Positions 28,564 through 39,517 of a DNA stretch of 64,000 nucleotides are shown here, piece by piece. A program made the position numbers and the translations under genes. Source of the DNA: Pseudomonas entomophila (lineage in GTDB: Bacteria; Pseudomonadota; Gammaproteobacteria; Pseudomonadales; Pseudomonadaceae); the NCBI RefSeq assembly GCF_029193575.1, contig NZ_JARGCS010000012.1, forward strand, positions 372,001 to 436,000. The letters run 5' to 3'. Numbering within the stretch: position 1 is the first letter of the stretch; every line of letters begins with the position of its first letter. The notes beneath the pieces were generated by a model that made no database searches, was not told the DNA's origin, and saw only the letters and a program-made list of their open reading frames with translations.

Positions 28564-29718
28564 ATGGCAACGCTCGAACTTCGCAATGTAAACAAGACCT
28601 ACGGCAGCGGCTTGCCGGACACCCTCAAGGACATCCAGCTGGCGATCAAGGACGGCGAGTTCCTGATCCTGGTCGGCCCGTCCGGGTGCGGCAAGTCGAC
28701 CTTGATGAACTGCATCGCCGGGCTGGAAAGCATCACCGGCGGGGCGATCCTGATCGACGACCAGGACGTCTCCGGCATGAGCCCGAAGGACCGTGACATC
28801 GCCATGGTGTTCCAGTCCTACGCGCTGTACCCGACCATGAGCGTGCGCGAGAACATCGAGTTCGGCCTGAAGATCCGCAAGATGCCGCAGTCGGCCATCG
28901 ACGAGGAAGTGGCGCGGGTGGCCAAGCTGCTGCAGATCGAGCACCTGCTGAGCCGCAAGCCCGGCCAGCTCTCCGGCGGCCAGCAGCAGCGCGTGGCCAT
29001 GGGCCGGGCGCTGGCGCGGCGGCCGAAGATCTACCTGTTCGACGAGCCACTGTCGAACCTCGACGCCAAGCTGCGTGTGGAAATGCGCACTGAAATGAAG
29101 CTGATGCATCAGCGCCTGAAGACCACCACGGTGTACGTGACCCACGACCAGATCGAGGCCATGACCCTGGGCGACAAGGTGGCGGTGATGAAGGACGGCA
29201 TCATCCAGCAGTTCGGCACCCCGCAGCAGATCTACAACGACCCGGCCAACCAGTTCGTCGCCAGTTTCATCGGCTCGCCGCCGATGAACTTCATCCCGGT
29301 GCGCGTCACCCGCCAGGACGGTCGCCTGGTGGCCCTGCTCGACAGTGGCCAGGCGCGTTGCGAGCTGCCGCTGGGCGTGGCCGACGCCAGCCTGGAAGGG
29401 CGCGAAGTGATCCTCGGCGTGCGCCCCGAGCAGATCACCCTGGGCGCCGCCGAAGGCAACGGCCTGCCGGCGATCCGCGCCGAGGTGCAGGTCACCGAGC
29501 CCACCGGGCCGGACCTGCTGGTGTTCGTCACCCTCAACCAGACCAAGGTCTGCTGCCGCCTGGCCCCCGACGTCGCCTGCCGCGTCGGCGACAGCCTCAA
29601 CCTGCAGTTCGACCCGGCGAAGGTCCTGCTGTTCGACGCCAGCAGCGGCGAACGCCTGGACCTGGCCGCCTCCGAGCACGTGATCAAGGACAACGTGACG
29701 CGCTTCAAGGGACGTTGA
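28564..29718 (+). CDS. gtsD: Glucose ABC transporter ATPase GtsD
   Basis: ATPase of the MalK/UgpC/MsmK type, 384 residues. Walker A is GPSGCGKST (about 38-46), the Q-loop FQSYALYP, the ABC signature [12 protein letters not shown], Walker [12 protein letters not shown] and the switch histidine in [11 protein letters not shown]-terminal TOBE-type regulatory domain (about 245-384) is present. It is peripheral on the cytoplasmic side and drives GtsBC. Confidence 0.96.
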   Translation: MATLELRNVNKTYGSGLPDTLKDIQLAIKDGEFLILVGPSGCGKSTLMNCIAGLESITGGAILIDDQDVSGMSPKDRDIAMVFQSYALYPTMSVRENIEFGLKIRKMPQSAIDEEVARVAKLLQIEHLLSRKPGQLSGGQQQRVAMGRALARRPKIYLFDEPLSNLDAKLRVEMRTEMKLMHQRLKTTTVYVTHDQIEAMTLGDKVAVMKDGIIQQFGTPQQIYNDPANQFVASFIGSPPMNFIPVRVTRQDGRLVALLDSGQARCELPLGVADASLEGREVILGVRPEQITLGAAEGNGLPAIRAEVQVTEPTGPDLLVFVTLNQTKVCCRLAPDVACRVGDSLNLQFDPAKVLLFDASSGERLDLAASEHVIKDNVTRFKGR

Positions 29719-29736
29719 TTCGTCAAAACCATCGAT

Positions 29737-29746
29737 AACAAAAAAA
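29737..29746 (+). promoter_or_regulatory. Hfq/Crc-type motif before oprB
   Basis: AACAAAAAAA, containing AAnAAnAA, lies just upstream of the oprB ribosome binding site AGAGG, a position where Hfq/Crc can block translation. Confidence 0.5.
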
Positions 29747-29759
29747 GAGGAAACAAAGG

Positions 29760-31103
29760 ATGGACCATCGCAAACGCATCCGGACACTGGGTTCGCTGAC
29801 CCTGCTGGCGCTCGTCGGCAGCAGTGCCGTGCAGGCTGCCGAGGCTTTCTCCAGCGAGTCCAAATGGATGACCGGTGACTGGGGCGGTACCCGTACCGAA
29901 CTGTTGGAAAAGGGCTACGACTTCACCCTCGACTATGTCGGCGAGGTGGCCGGCAACCTGCACGGCGGCTACAACGACGACAAGACCGCGCGCTACAGCG
30001 ACCAGTTCGCCCTCGGGGCGCACCTGGACCTGGAGAAGATCCTCGGTTGGAAGGACACCGAGTTCAAGTTGGCGATCACCGAGCGTAGCGGGCGCAACCT
30101 GTCCAACGACCGCATCAGCGACCCGCGCGCCGGGCAGTTCAGCTCGGTGCAGGAAGTCTGGGGCCGTGGCCAGACCTGGCGCCTGACGCAGATGTGGGTC
30201 AAGCAGAAGTACTTCGATGGCGCGCTGGACGTGAAGGTCGGCCGCTTCGGCGAAGGCGAGGACTTCAACAGCTTCCCTTGCGACTTCCAGAACCTGGCGT
30301 TCTGCGGCTCGCAGGTCGGCAACTGGGTCGGGGGCATCTGGTACAACTGGCCGGTCAGCCAGTGGGCGCTGCGCGTGAAGTACAACATCACCCCTGAGGT
30401 CTTCGTGCAGGTCGGCGCCTACGAGCAAAACCCGTCGAACCTGGAAACCGGTAACGGCTTCAAGCTCAGCGGCAGTGGCACCAAGGGCGCGATCCTGCCG
30501 GTGGAGATGGTCTGGTCGCCGAAGGTCAACGGCCTGCCGGGCGAGTACCGCCTGGGCTACTACTACAGCACCGCCAAGGCCGACGACGTCTACGACGACA
30601 TCAACGGCAACCCGCAGGCGCTCACTGGCGAGGCGTTCAAGTCGCATTCGAGCAAGCATGGCTGGTGGGTGGTGGCGCAGCAGCAAGTCACCGCGCACAA
30701 CGGCGATGCCAACCGCGGCCTGAGCCTGTTCGCCAACTTCACCGTGCATGACAAGGCCACCAACGTGGTCGACAACTATCAGCAGGTCGGCCTGGTCTAC
30801 AAAGGCGCGTTCGATGCGCGGCCCAAGGATGACATCGGTTTCGGCGTCGCGCGTATCCATGTCAACGACGACGTGAAGAAACGTGCCGAACTGCTGAATG
30901 CCCAGAGCGGCATCAGCGACTACGACAACCCAGGCTTCGTGCCGCTGCAACGCACCGAATACAACGCCGAACTCTACTACGGCTTCCACGTCACCAACTG
31001 GCTGACCGTGCGGCCGAACCTGCAGTACATCAAGAGCCCGGGCGCGGTGGACGACGTGGATAACGCGTTGGTCGCCGGTTTGAAGATTCAGTCTTCCTTC
31101 TAA
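29760..31103 (+). CDS. oprB: Carbohydrate-selective porin OprB
   Basis: Outer-membrane porin of 447 residues for glucose and other monosaccharides. The signal peptide ends near residue 26 (SSAVQA). The mature start SSESKWMTGDWGGTRTELLEKGYDF is the OprB family hallmark (only its first part is quoted elsewhere), and the last residue is Phe as expected for BAM-assembled barrels. It closes the gtsABCD-oprB unit, 41 bases after gtsD. Confidence 0.96.
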   Translation: MDHRKRIRTLGSLTLLALVGSSAVQAAEAFSSESKWMTGDWGGTRTELLEKGYDFTLDYVGEVAGNLHGGYNDDKTARYSDQFALGAHLDLEKILGWKDTEFKLAITERSGRNLSNDRISDPRAGQFSSVQEVWGRGQTWRLTQMWVKQKYFDGALDVKVGRFGEGEDFNSFPCDFQNLAFCGSQVGNWVGGIWYNWPVSQWALRVKYNITPEVFVQVGAYEQNPSNLETGNGFKLSGSGTKGAILPVEMVWSPKVNGLPGEYRLGYYYSTAKADDVYDDINGNPQALTGEAFKSHSSKHGWWVVAQQQVTAHNGDANRGLSLFANFTVHDKATNVVDNYQQVGLVYKGAFDARPKDDIGFGVARIHVNDDVKKRAELLNAQSGISDYDNPGFVPLQRTEYNAELYYGFHVTNWLTVRPNLQYIKSPGAVDDVDNALVAGLKIQSSF

Positions 31104-31149
31104 AGCGATTTGTTGTAAATTTACGCCATCCTAGCGACCGCCTTGCGGT

Positions 31150-31221
31150 CGATCGCGGGGCAAGCCCGCTCCTACAGAGGGTCCAGGTGTTCCCTGTAGG
31201 GGCGGGCTTGCCCCGCGATAG
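31150..31221. repeat. REP pair between oprB and the mutarotase gene
   Basis: Inverted copies at 31150-31178 and 31193-31221 share the core ATCGCGGGGCAAGCCCGCTC and the flanking CCTACAG/CTGTAGG. Confidence 0.88.
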
Positions 31222-31251
31222 CGTCCGAATGACAACAATGAGCGCCAAACC

Positions 31252-32106
31252 ATGCCCGAACATCCGCTCCACCGTTTCTTCAACACGCAGCGGCCCCGGC
31301 CGACCTTCGAGTGGGAGCGACACCAGCAGCGTGATGTCCTGGTCATCGACCACCCTCGTTGCCAGGCCGTATTCAGCCGGCAGGGCGCCCAGTTGCTGCA
31401 CTTCCAGCCCAGCGGCGAACGCCCCTGGCTGTGGTGTGCGGAAACCTGGCCGCAGGTCGGTGCGATTCGCGGCGGTGTGCCGGTGTGCTGGCCCTGGTAT
31501 GGCCGTCACCCCAGTGAAGACCTCTGGCCGACTCACGGCTGGGCGCGTCTGCTCGACTGGAAACTGGTCGACAGCCACGAAGACGACGAAGGCGTGACCC
31601 TGAAATGGCGCCTGCAACTGTGCGACTGGCAAGTCGACCTGCATGCCCGCCTGGGCGCGAGCATGGAACTGAAGCTGTGCACCGAACACCAAGACAGCGA
31701 AACCTGCCAACTGAGCCATGCGCTGCTGGCCTACTGGCGTATCAGTGACGTGACGAAGATAGCGCTATCCGGATTGGAGAATGTGGAAGGTTACGACGTC
31801 CTCAGCCGGCAGGCCTGTCGCCAGGAGGACGCCTTGATGGTGCAGGGGGGCTGTCAGCGCATCTACCCGCGCACCCCATCGGTGCAGTTGCACGACACCG
31901 ACTGGCAGCGCGAGCTGCGCATCGACACCAGCGACAGTGACGACACCGTGGTCTGGCACCCGGGCAATCGCCCGTTGATGGGCGTGAGCGGGCGCGAGAG
32001 CCAGGGTTTCGTCTGCGTCGAGGCCGCCAGCGGCAGTGGCGAGGGCCTGAGCCTGGCGCCGGGGCAGCGCGCCCACCTGCGCCTACAGGCCCAGCGGCTC
32101 AGCTGA
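31252..32106 (+). CDS. D-hexose-6-phosphate mutarotase (YeaD-like)
   Basis: A 284-residue aldose-1-epimerase-fold protein, probably interconverting the anomers of glucose-6-phosphate before oxidation by Zwf. Family features are [13 protein letters not shown], the [13 protein letters not shown] stretch with active-site residues, and the late [10 protein letters not shown]. It lies downstream of oprB in the same direction and overlaps the 3' end of hexR by eight bases in a convergent arrangement. Cytoplasmic. Confidence 0.92.
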   Translation: MPEHPLHRFFNTQRPRPTFEWERHQQRDVLVIDHPRCQAVFSRQGAQLLHFQPSGERPWLWCAETWPQVGAIRGGVPVCWPWYGRHPSEDLWPTHGWARLLDWKLVDSHEDDEGVTLKWRLQLCDWQVDLHARLGASMELKLCTEHQDSETCQLSHALLAYWRISDVTKIALSGLENVEGYDVLSRQACRQEDALMVQGGCQRIYPRTPSVQLHDTDWQRELRIDTSDSDDTVVWHPGNRPLMGVSGRESQGFVCVEAASGSGEGLSLAPGQRAHLRLQAQRLS

Positions 32107-32971
32107 GGTCGCTGTCCTCGACCGGGTAGCGGCTGGCGTTGAGGCTTTCCTTGATCTTGCGCAGGTGTGGCTGGAAGTCCACGCCGCGGCGCAGGGTCAT
32201 GCCGGTGGCCAGCACGTCGAGCACCGTGAGCTGGATGATCCGCGAGGTCATCGGCATGTAGATGTCGGTGTCTTCCGGCAGCGGCAGGTGCAGGCTCAGG
32301 CTGCAGGCCTGGGCCAGCGGCGAGCCGGCGGCGGTGATGCCGAGCACCGAGGCGCCGTTTTCCCGGGCCTGGCGCGCCACTTCCACCAGCTCGCGGGTGC
32401 GCCCGGTGTAGGAGATGATCACGAACAGGTCGCCGGTGTGCGCCACCGAGGCCAGCATGCGCTGCATCAGCACGTCGGGGTGGGCCGATACCGCCAGGTT
32501 GAAGCGGAAGAACTTGTGCTGGGCGTCCATGGCCACGGGCGCCGAGGCACCCAGGCCGAAGAAGTGGATCTGCCGGGCCTGGATCATCATGTCCACGGCG
32601 CGGCTGACCTGCTGCGGGTCGATCTGCTGGCAGGCGCTGTCCAGCGAGGCGATGGCGCTGGCGAAGATCTTCTGGGTATAGGCCGCCGGGTCGTCGTCGG
32701 CCTCCACCGCGCGGCTCACGTAGGCCGCGCCACTGGCCAGGCTCTGTGCCAATTGCAGCTTGAGCTCGGGGTAGCCGCTGACACCGAACGAGCGGCAGAA
32801 GCGGTTGACGGTCGGCTCGCTGACCTTGGCCGCCTGGGCCAGGGCGGCGATGCTGAAGCGGGTGGCCTGTTGCGGATTGACGAGGATGACTTCGGCGACT
32901 TTGCGTTCGGCCTTGTTCAGCTCGTCGAGGCGTCCCTGGATCTGTTCCAGGAGGTTTCGCACGCGGTCCAT
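32099..32971 (-). CDS. hexR: Transcriptional repressor HexR
   Basis: RpiR-family regulator of 290 residues: helix-turn-helix domain at about 1-77 ([20 protein letters not shown]) and SIS sugar-phosphate domain at about 120-260 ([20 protein letters not shown]). In P. putida HexR represses zwf-pgl-eda, edd-glk and gap, and releases DNA when it binds KDPG. Here it is divergent from zwf, with a matching operator in the spacer, so it probably also regulates itself. Confidence 0.95.
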   Translation of the reverse strand: MDRVRNLLEQIQGRLDELNKAERKVAEVILVNPQQATRFSIAALAQAAKVSEPTVNRFCRSFGVSGYPELKLQLAQSLASGAAYVSRAVEADDDPAAYTQKIFASAIASLDSACQQIDPQQVSRAVDMMIQARQIHFFGLGASAPVAMDAQHKFFRFNLAVSAHPDVLMQRMLASVAHTGDLFVIISYTGRTRELVEVARQARENGASVLGITAAGSPLAQACSLSLHLPLPEDTDIYMPMTSRIIQLTVLDVLATGMTLRRGVDFQPHLRKIKESLNASRYPVEDSDLS

Positions 32972-33090
32972 GGTATGTCCTTGGGTCGGAAGACGGCCGG
33001 CTGTCGGGGCAGCAGGCTTTTTGCAGGGGTTGTCTATCGTACTGTCGGCGGTGTTGTCCTACCACTTGTCTGTGTGGGTTTTGCTTGATG

Positions 33091-33108
33091 TTGTGGTTTT
33101 TACTACAT
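33091..33108. promoter_or_regulatory. HexR-like operator between hexR and zwf
   Basis: TTGTGGTTTTTACTACAT has near-symmetric ends around TGTGGT-N4-ACTACA and the same 18-base layout as the gap site. It lies 65 bases before the zwf start and would serve both divergent genes. Confidence 0.6.
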
Positions 33109-33172
33109 TTACCTTGAAATGTGTGTTCGAAAACGGTATTCCTTAGCCAACTTTAATAAAAGAACCAACATC

Positions 33173-34628
<1,456 letters not shown>

Positions 34629-34642
<14 letters not shown>

Positions 34643-35342
34643 ACTGCAACTGCCGGGCAGCGTGAAGGCCCATGAGCTGGCCGACGGCAAGGCCCTGGCA
34701 GCGACCCTGGCGCATGACGTGGCCGAACGCCTGCGCACGGCCATCGCCGCCAAGGGCCAGGCCTGCCTGGTGCTGTCGGGCGGGCGCAGCCCGGTGCCGT
34801 TCCTCGAGCAGTTGTCCAGCCAGGCGCTGGACTGGTCGAAGGTCATCGTCAGCCTGGCCGACGAGCGCTGGGTGCCGCTGGAGCATGCCGACAGCAACGC
34901 CGGCCTGCTGGCCCGTCACCTGTTCAAGCATCACGCTGCCAAGGCCCGTTTCCTCGGCCTGTACCACAACGCCGCGAACCTTGAGGCGGCCGCCGAGCTG
35001 GCCGACCGGGCCTTGGCCGAGTTGCCGCCGATCGATGTGCTGGTATTGGGCATGGGCGACGACGGGCACACCGCCTCGTTGTTCCCGTCCAGCCCCAACC
35101 TCGACCAAGGCCTGGACCCACGCAGCCCACGCCGTTGCCTGCCATTGCTGGCGCCGAGCGTGCCGCGCCAGCGCCTGTCGATGACCCGCTCGCTGCTCGC
35201 CAGTGCCGGCTTCATCGCCTTGGCGGTGCAAGGCCCGGGCAAACTCGCTACCCTGCGCGCCGCGCTGGCGGCCGACGACCTGACGGAAATGCCGATTCGC
35301 GCCTTTCTTCACGACCCCCTGGACATCTACTGGTGCCCATGA
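34629..35342 (+). CDS. pgl: 6-phosphogluconolactonase
   Basis: Hydrolyses 6-phosphogluconolactone to 6-phosphogluconate. It is 237 residues, of the DevB type, with [31 protein letters not shown] and [17 protein letters not shown]. It overlaps zwf and is followed at once by eda, so the three steps are made from one coupled mRNA. Cytoplasmic. Confidence 0.96.
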
Positions 35343-35359
35343 GCCAAGGATCCACTGTC

Positions 35360-36034
35360 ATGACCACGCTTGAACGCCCACAACCTTTGCTCTCCATGGC
35401 GGAGAAAGCCGCCCGGATCGACGCGATCTGCGACAAGGCGCGCATCCTGCCGGTGATCACCATCGCCCGTGAGGAAGACATCCTGCCGCTGGCCGACGCC
35501 TTGGCCGCCGGTGGCATCCGCACCCTGGAAGTGACCCTGCGTTCGGCGCACGGCTTGAAGGCCATCCAGGTGTTGCGCGAACAGCGTCCGGAGCTGTGCA
35601 TCGGCGCCGGCACCGTGCTCGACCCTGAAATGTATGCGGCGGTCGAGGCCGCGGGCGCGCAGTTCGTGGTGACCCCGGGCATCACCCGCGAGATCCTCGA
35701 AGCCGGCGTGCGCAGCGACATTCCCCTGCTGCCGGGGATCAGCACGCCGTCGGAGATCATGATGGGCTACGCGTTGGGGTATCGCCGCTTCAAGCTGTTC
35801 CCGGCGGAAATCAGCGGTGGCGTGGCGGCGATCAAGGCTTATGGCGGCCCGTTCGGTGATATCCGCTTCTGCCCCACTGGCGGGGTGAACCCGGCCAACG
35901 TGCGCAACTACATGGCCTTGCCGAATGTGATGTGCGTGGGTGGTACCTGGATGCTCGACAGCAGCTGGATCAAGAACGGCGACTGGGGGCGGATCGAGGC
36001 GTGCAGCGCGGAGGCCATGGCGCTGCTGGACTGA
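35360..36034 (+). CDS. eda: KDPG aldolase (2-dehydro-3-deoxy-phosphogluconate aldolase)
   Basis: Splits KDPG to pyruvate and glyceraldehyde-3-phosphate. The chosen start gives MTTLERPQPLLSMAEKAARI, 224 residues, with AAGGA upstream; an ATG seven codons earlier overlaps the pgl stop and is a possible alternative. The Schiff-base lysine is in RRFKLFPAE, with the acid-base glutamate in TLEVTLRS and the phosphate-binding RFCPTGGVNP. Trimeric class I aldolase, cytoplasmic. Confidence 0.97.
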   Translation: MTTLERPQPLLSMAEKAARIDAICDKARILPVITIAREEDILPLADALAAGGIRTLEVTLRSAHGLKAIQVLREQRPELCIGAGTVLDPEMYAAVEAAGAQFVVTPGITREILEAGVRSDIPLLPGISTPSEIMMGYALGYRRFKLFPAEISGGVAAIKAYGGPFGDIRFCPTGGVNPANVRNYMALPNVMCVGGTWMLDSSWIKNGDWGRIEACSAEAMALLD

Positions 36035-36066
36035 TTGCGAATTTCGTTGTGTGCTGCACGGCTTAC

Positions 36067-36095
36067 GGGGCGCTTGGTCGGCGCCCCTTTTTTTT
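36067..36095 (+). terminator. Rho-independent terminator of zwf-pgl-eda
   Basis: A seven-base GC-only stem (GGGGCGC/GCGCCCC, seven-base loop) is followed by eight Ts, 33 bases after the eda stop codon. Confidence 0.9.
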
Positions 36096-36113
36096 GCCTG
36101 GAGGTTTTGCGTT

Positions 36114-36141
36114 GGGTTTGCTTGCCCCGCGATAGGGCCTA
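36114..36141. repeat. Single REP element after eda
   Basis: GCTTGCCCCGCGATAGGGCC, half of the usual pair, lies between the eda terminator and the end of the five-gene operon. Confidence 0.7.
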
Positions 36142-36158
36142 ACAGCCAGAAATGCCGC

Positions 36159-37514
36159 TTAGAAACTGTCGGTGGTACGGAACCCGCCTCCGCCCGAGCT
36201 TTTGCTGGTCGAGAACCCACCACCCCCGCTGCTGTTGCTGACAGTCCAACTGGTCGTGGTGGTCGTCGTCCAACTGCCGGTGGTCTGGCGCGACGGTGAC
36301 GGTGGCGGCGCATCGACCCGCGCGGTCTGCACGAGCATCGCCAGCATCTCCAGGCTCAGTTCGCCACGCATGTAGTTGTCCAGCACCTGCGGCAGCGGCA
36401 GGGCCAGTTGATAGGTCTGCCGGCTGCCCCGGTACGCTTCGTCGCGCAGGGCGCGCTCGGCAGCCTTGGCGCGTTCGTGCTCGGTGCGGGCCGCGTCGTG
36501 CTGGCGATGCAACTGCTCGATGCGCTGTCGCAACTGGCGCCGGGTCGTTTGCAGGCGTTGCAGGTCCTTCACCAGCGCATCGTCACGGGTGTCAGGCGTG
36601 CTTTCGGCTTCGCGCAGCAGCGCTTCCAGGGGGCGGGCCTTGAGGCGTTCGGCGAGGCGCTCGGCAATGCGTTTGAACTGCGGGTCGCGGCGCTCGGTGA
36701 ACTCGGCCAATTGGCCATGCAGCGTGTTGGCCTGGGCCTTGTCGGCCTTCACCTTCTGGCCAAGGGCCTGGTCCTCGGCTTGCAGCGGCTGCATGCCGGC
36801 GGCCTCGCGGGCGCTGTCGACCTGCTGACGATGCCGTTCCTCCAACTGCGCCAGTGCGTCAGCCCGGGTTTGCTGCTGGGTCTCGTTGCGCGCCTGCATC
36901 GCCAGGAGGATCTGCTCGTTAGCGTGGTTGGCACGAAAGCCCACCAGCCGGGCGAGGTAGTCGTCCGTCCAGCGCCGCAGGTGCCGACCGGTGTAGCGCT
37001 CGGTCCCGTAGTCGCGGATCTTCAGGAAGCGGTACAGCGGGTTGGCCCAGAAGGCGGGCAGCTTGGCCGCGCACTCGTCGCGGATTTCCTCGTAGGCCGT
37101 CAGCGCTGTGTGCTGCTCTTCGCGGGCTTTGTGCAGTTGCTCGGCGAGCTGGCAGAACGCCGGGTCCTGGTCGAGGCTGTCCAGCGCCTGTTCGTCGAGG
37201 TTGTCGAGCCGGGCGCGCAGGTCGTGCTGCTGGCGCAGCGTGTCGGCAATGCGCTGCTCGATCATCGCCAGGTCGTCGCGCAGGCGCTGCTGGGCCTGCT
37301 CGCGTGCTTGCATCTGCTGCGCAGTGTCCTGGTCCAGCGACGGGTTGTGTTCCAGTTGCAGGCTGGCGATCGCACTGAGGGTGCTGGCGATCTGGTATTC
37401 GAGCTGGACCTCCTGCTCGGTCCCGCTGCACAGGTCGCGCTCGGCCTGACGCAGCACCTGCTCGGTGGTGCGCGAGAGTTGTTCGACGCTGGCGATGAGG
37501 CTGCTTGGGGTCAT
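36159..37514 (-). CDS. Coiled-coil protein with Gly/Ser-rich tail (operon gene 5, A1)
   Basis: Function unknown. A 451-residue soluble protein dominated by Gln/Arg/Glu-rich coiled coil (about 1-350). The central stretch WANPLYRFLKIRDYGTERYT, followed by LRRWTDDYLARLVGFRANHANEQ, matches a stretch of operon gene 1 (DQHPLYAYLRKHQYGASDYT), so the two are paralogues. The C-terminus is unusual: after a Thr/Ser-rich linker come two copies of an 11-residue unit, SSGGGGFSTSK and SSGGGGFRTTD, ending in SF. No signal peptide or membrane segment. It is the last gene of the unit, four bases after gene 4. Confidence 0.75.
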   Translation of the reverse strand: MTPSSLIASVEQLSRTTEQVLRQAERDLCSGTEQEVQLEYQIASTLSAIASLQLEHNPSLDQDTAQQMQAREQAQQRLRDDLAMIEQRIADTLRQQHDLRARLDNLDEQALDSLDQDPAFCQLAEQLHKAREEQHTALTAYEEIRDECAAKLPAFWANPLYRFLKIRDYGTERYTGRHLRRWTDDYLARLVGFRANHANEQILLAMQARNETQQQTRADALAQLEERHRQQVDSAREAAGMQPLQAEDQALGQKVKADKAQANTLHGQLAEFTERRDPQFKRIAERLAERLKARPLEALLREAESTPDTRDDALVKDLQRLQTTRRQLRQRIEQLHRQHDAARTEHERAKAAERALRDEAYRGSRQTYQLALPLPQVLDNYMRGELSLEMLAMLVQTARVDAPPPSPSRQTTGSWTTTTTTSWTVSNSSGGGGFSTSKSSGGGGFRTTDSF

Positions 37515-37518
37515 GGGG

Positions 37519-38949
37519 TCACCAGTCCGTGATCATGTCGGGGTTGCCGCTGGTCCGCGCGCTGAAGCGCAAGCCCAGGGCGTTGGCCGGTTTGCTGCCG
37601 ATGCGGCGCTGGCCGATGTGGCCATCGTCGAGCTTGTCCTGGCGCACTTTGAGGTACTCGGCGCGGCTGACGCGCACGCCGAACGCGGTGGCCCAGCGCT
37701 GGTCACCGTCCTCGACGCTGGCGACCGGCACCGCCACCGCTTGGCCGCTGGCGTCCAGCGCTTCGACCACCAGGTACCAACTCTTGCCCTGTTCGCTGTT
37801 TTCAGCGCACCCGGAAGGCTCGTAGCAACGCTCGACCCCGGACTTGACTCCGGGGCGGTCGACCAGCTCCAGCGTCAGGGCGCGAGCGGCGAAGTCCAGG
37901 TAGCGTTGCAGTTGGTCGAGCGGCACTGCCACGGCCTCCCAGCGTTGCTGGGCGATGGCCTCGACGGCCTGGTTGGCGAACACCATCAGTTGCTGGCGCT
38001 CCGCTGCGGCCAGCGGCATGGCCTTAAGGCGTTGCAGCAACTGTTGTTGGCGTTCGATGACCATGACGTTGCTGCGCGATGACTCGATGCGCTGCTCCAG
38101 GGCATCGAGCAGGCTGCCGACGGCTTGCAGGTCGGCATCGGTGCGTACCAGCGCCAGTTGGCGGTCGGCTTCCAAGGCCTGCTCAACAATGCTGTCAAAG
38201 TGCTCTCGTGTCGCCAGGAAGCCAGGCGACTGACGCAGGGCGGTGAAGCGATCGCGCAACTGATACACGCCGTCCGCCGTGGTGAACAGCGCCTGGCTCG
38301 CGGCCAGTGCCTGCTGGGCCTTGTCCAGGCCAGCCTGGGCCTGCTTGACCTGGGCCGCTACCTGGTCGCGGTTGTCGCGGGTGATGAGTTCGGGGCGGTC
38401 GATGACGAAGCGCAGGGCCTGCGCCGGCAGCACCTGCTCGATCTGCGTCACCAGCGCCGCCACGGCGGGCTCAGGTTGGCGTTGCAGGCGTGCGCGCAGG
38501 CCGGCCAGGCGTTGGTGCTGTTCGACGAGTTGGCTGTGCAGGGCGCTGTCGGCCTGGGCCAGCCGGTCGGCGCGCAGGCCCGCGTCGGAGGTCTGAATAC
38601 TGTCTCCCAGACCGGCGGAGCACTGCTTGAAGGTGAAGATCATCAGCGCAGCGCCGGCCAAGGTGAGCAGGGCGCGCCGGGCCAGGACCAGTTTGCTCAG
38701 CACGCGGTCCTTGAAGCCCAGGGTAGGCGCTTCGAACACCAGGCGCTGGGCGAAGAACGCGCGCACGCCCTGGTCGATCAGCGCGTCGTCGTAGGCGATG
38801 CCCTGGTTCTGGTAATAGGTGCGGATACGCTCGGCCACTTCGGCGCGGCGCCGAGGCAGGTCGAGGTGTTCCTGCAACGCCATCTCGCGATGGCGCAGTT
38901 CGTCGACGAGGCCCATGGCCCCCATCTGTTCGGCAAGCGAAATGGTCAT
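37519..38949 (-). CDS. Single-pass membrane coiled-coil protein (operon gene 4, B1; DUF6384-like)
   Basis: Function unknown; I recall the family label DUF6384 but cannot verify it. From the ATG giving MTISLAEQMGAMGLVDELRH it is 476 residues; this start lies 10 bases after gene 3 and aligns with the start of gene 3. Layout: cytoplasmic N-terminal domain (1-90), one membrane segment (about 92-108, flanked on the N side by Arg/Lys), a long, probably periplasmic, helical region (120-370) and a C-terminal domain with two cysteines (GVERCYEPSGC) and the tail IGQRRIGSKPANALGLRF. The first 90 residues are clearly paralogous to gene 3. Confidence 0.75.
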   Translation of the reverse strand: MTISLAEQMGAMGLVDELRHREMALQEHLDLPRRRAEVAERIRTYYQNQGIAYDDALIDQGVRAFFAQRLVFEAPTLGFKDRVLSKLVLARRALLTLAGAALMIFTFKQCSAGLGDSIQTSDAGLRADRLAQADSALHSQLVEQHQRLAGLRARLQRQPEPAVAALVTQIEQVLPAQALRFVIDRPELITRDNRDQVAAQVKQAQAGLDKAQQALAASQALFTTADGVYQLRDRFTALRQSPGFLATREHFDSIVEQALEADRQLALVRTDADLQAVGSLLDALEQRIESSRSNVMVIERQQQLLQRLKAMPLAAAERQQLMVFANQAVEAIAQQRWEAVAVPLDQLQRYLDFAARALTLELVDRPGVKSGVERCYEPSGCAENSEQGKSWYLVVEALDASGQAVAVPVASVEDGDQRWATAFGVRVSRAEYLKVRQDKLDDGHIGQRRIGSKPANALGLRFSARTSGNPDMITDW

Positions 38950-38959
38950 TGGCGGTCCA

Positions 38960-39517
38960 TCAGAAGCGGGCGGTGATTTGCTGGCTGTTTTCAGCCGGGT
39001 TGTCGTAGCCGCCACCCACGAGCATGTGCCCGTCGAAGTGGTGGTTCAGGCTGTAGGCGTCCTTGCTGCCGATGACCGGGTCGTCGACACGTCCTCTGGC
39101 CTGTTTCCCCTGCTGGACCTTGTCGCCGCTGACCGCGGCCGCTGGTTCCGGCTGCGCGGGCGTGGCCGGCTGGCGCAGGTTCACCGCGAGCATGACGCCA
39201 CCGAGCAGCGCGATCCACACCAGCCCCCAGGCCAGCCCGTTGCGGCGGATCGACAGGCCCGCCAGCAGCCGCGTGCGCCAGGGCAGCGTCGGTGCTTCGA
39301 ACGCCAGGCGCTGGGCGAAGAACAGCTGCACGCCTTCCTCGACCGTGGTGTCGTCGCAGGGGATGCCCTGGCTGCGGTAGTACTCGCGGATCCGCGCGGC
39401 CACGTCGGCGCGGCGCTGGGGCAGGTCCAGATGTTCCTGAACCTGCCGGCGCTCGCGGCGCAGGGCGTCGACGCAGGCCAGCGCGCCCATTTGCTCGGAG
39501 AGCGGGCCTGCGGTCAT
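38960..39517 (-). CDS. Small single-pass membrane protein (operon gene 3, B2; DUF6384-like)
   Basis: Function unknown. A 185-residue paralogue of gene 4: MTAGPLSEQMGALACVDALR with the shared QEHLDLP, RADVAARIREYYRSQGI and FFAQRLAFEAPTL, then one membrane segment (about 94-114, GLVWIALLGGVMLAVNL). After the membrane it has only a Pro/Ala/Gln-rich linker and a tail with VIGSKDAYSLNHHF, which recalls the RIGSKPANALGLRF tail of gene 4. It therefore looks like gene 4 without the coiled-coil and most of the C-terminal domain. Its ATG overlaps the stop of gene 2 (ATGA). Confidence 0.75.
   Translation of the reverse strand: MTAGPLSEQMGALACVDALRRERRQVQEHLDLPQRRADVAARIREYYRSQGIPCDDTTVEEGVQLFFAQRLAFEAPTLPWRTRLLAGLSIRRNGLAWGLVWIALLGGVMLAVNLRQPATPAQPEPAAAVSGDKVQQGKQARGRVDDPVIGSKDAYSLNHHFDGHMLVGGGYDNPAENSQQITARF

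Noticed and set aside
28534..30989. Long minus-strand frames across gtsD and oprB
   Set aside because: Shadows of strongly supported genes; no ribosome binding sites or motifs.
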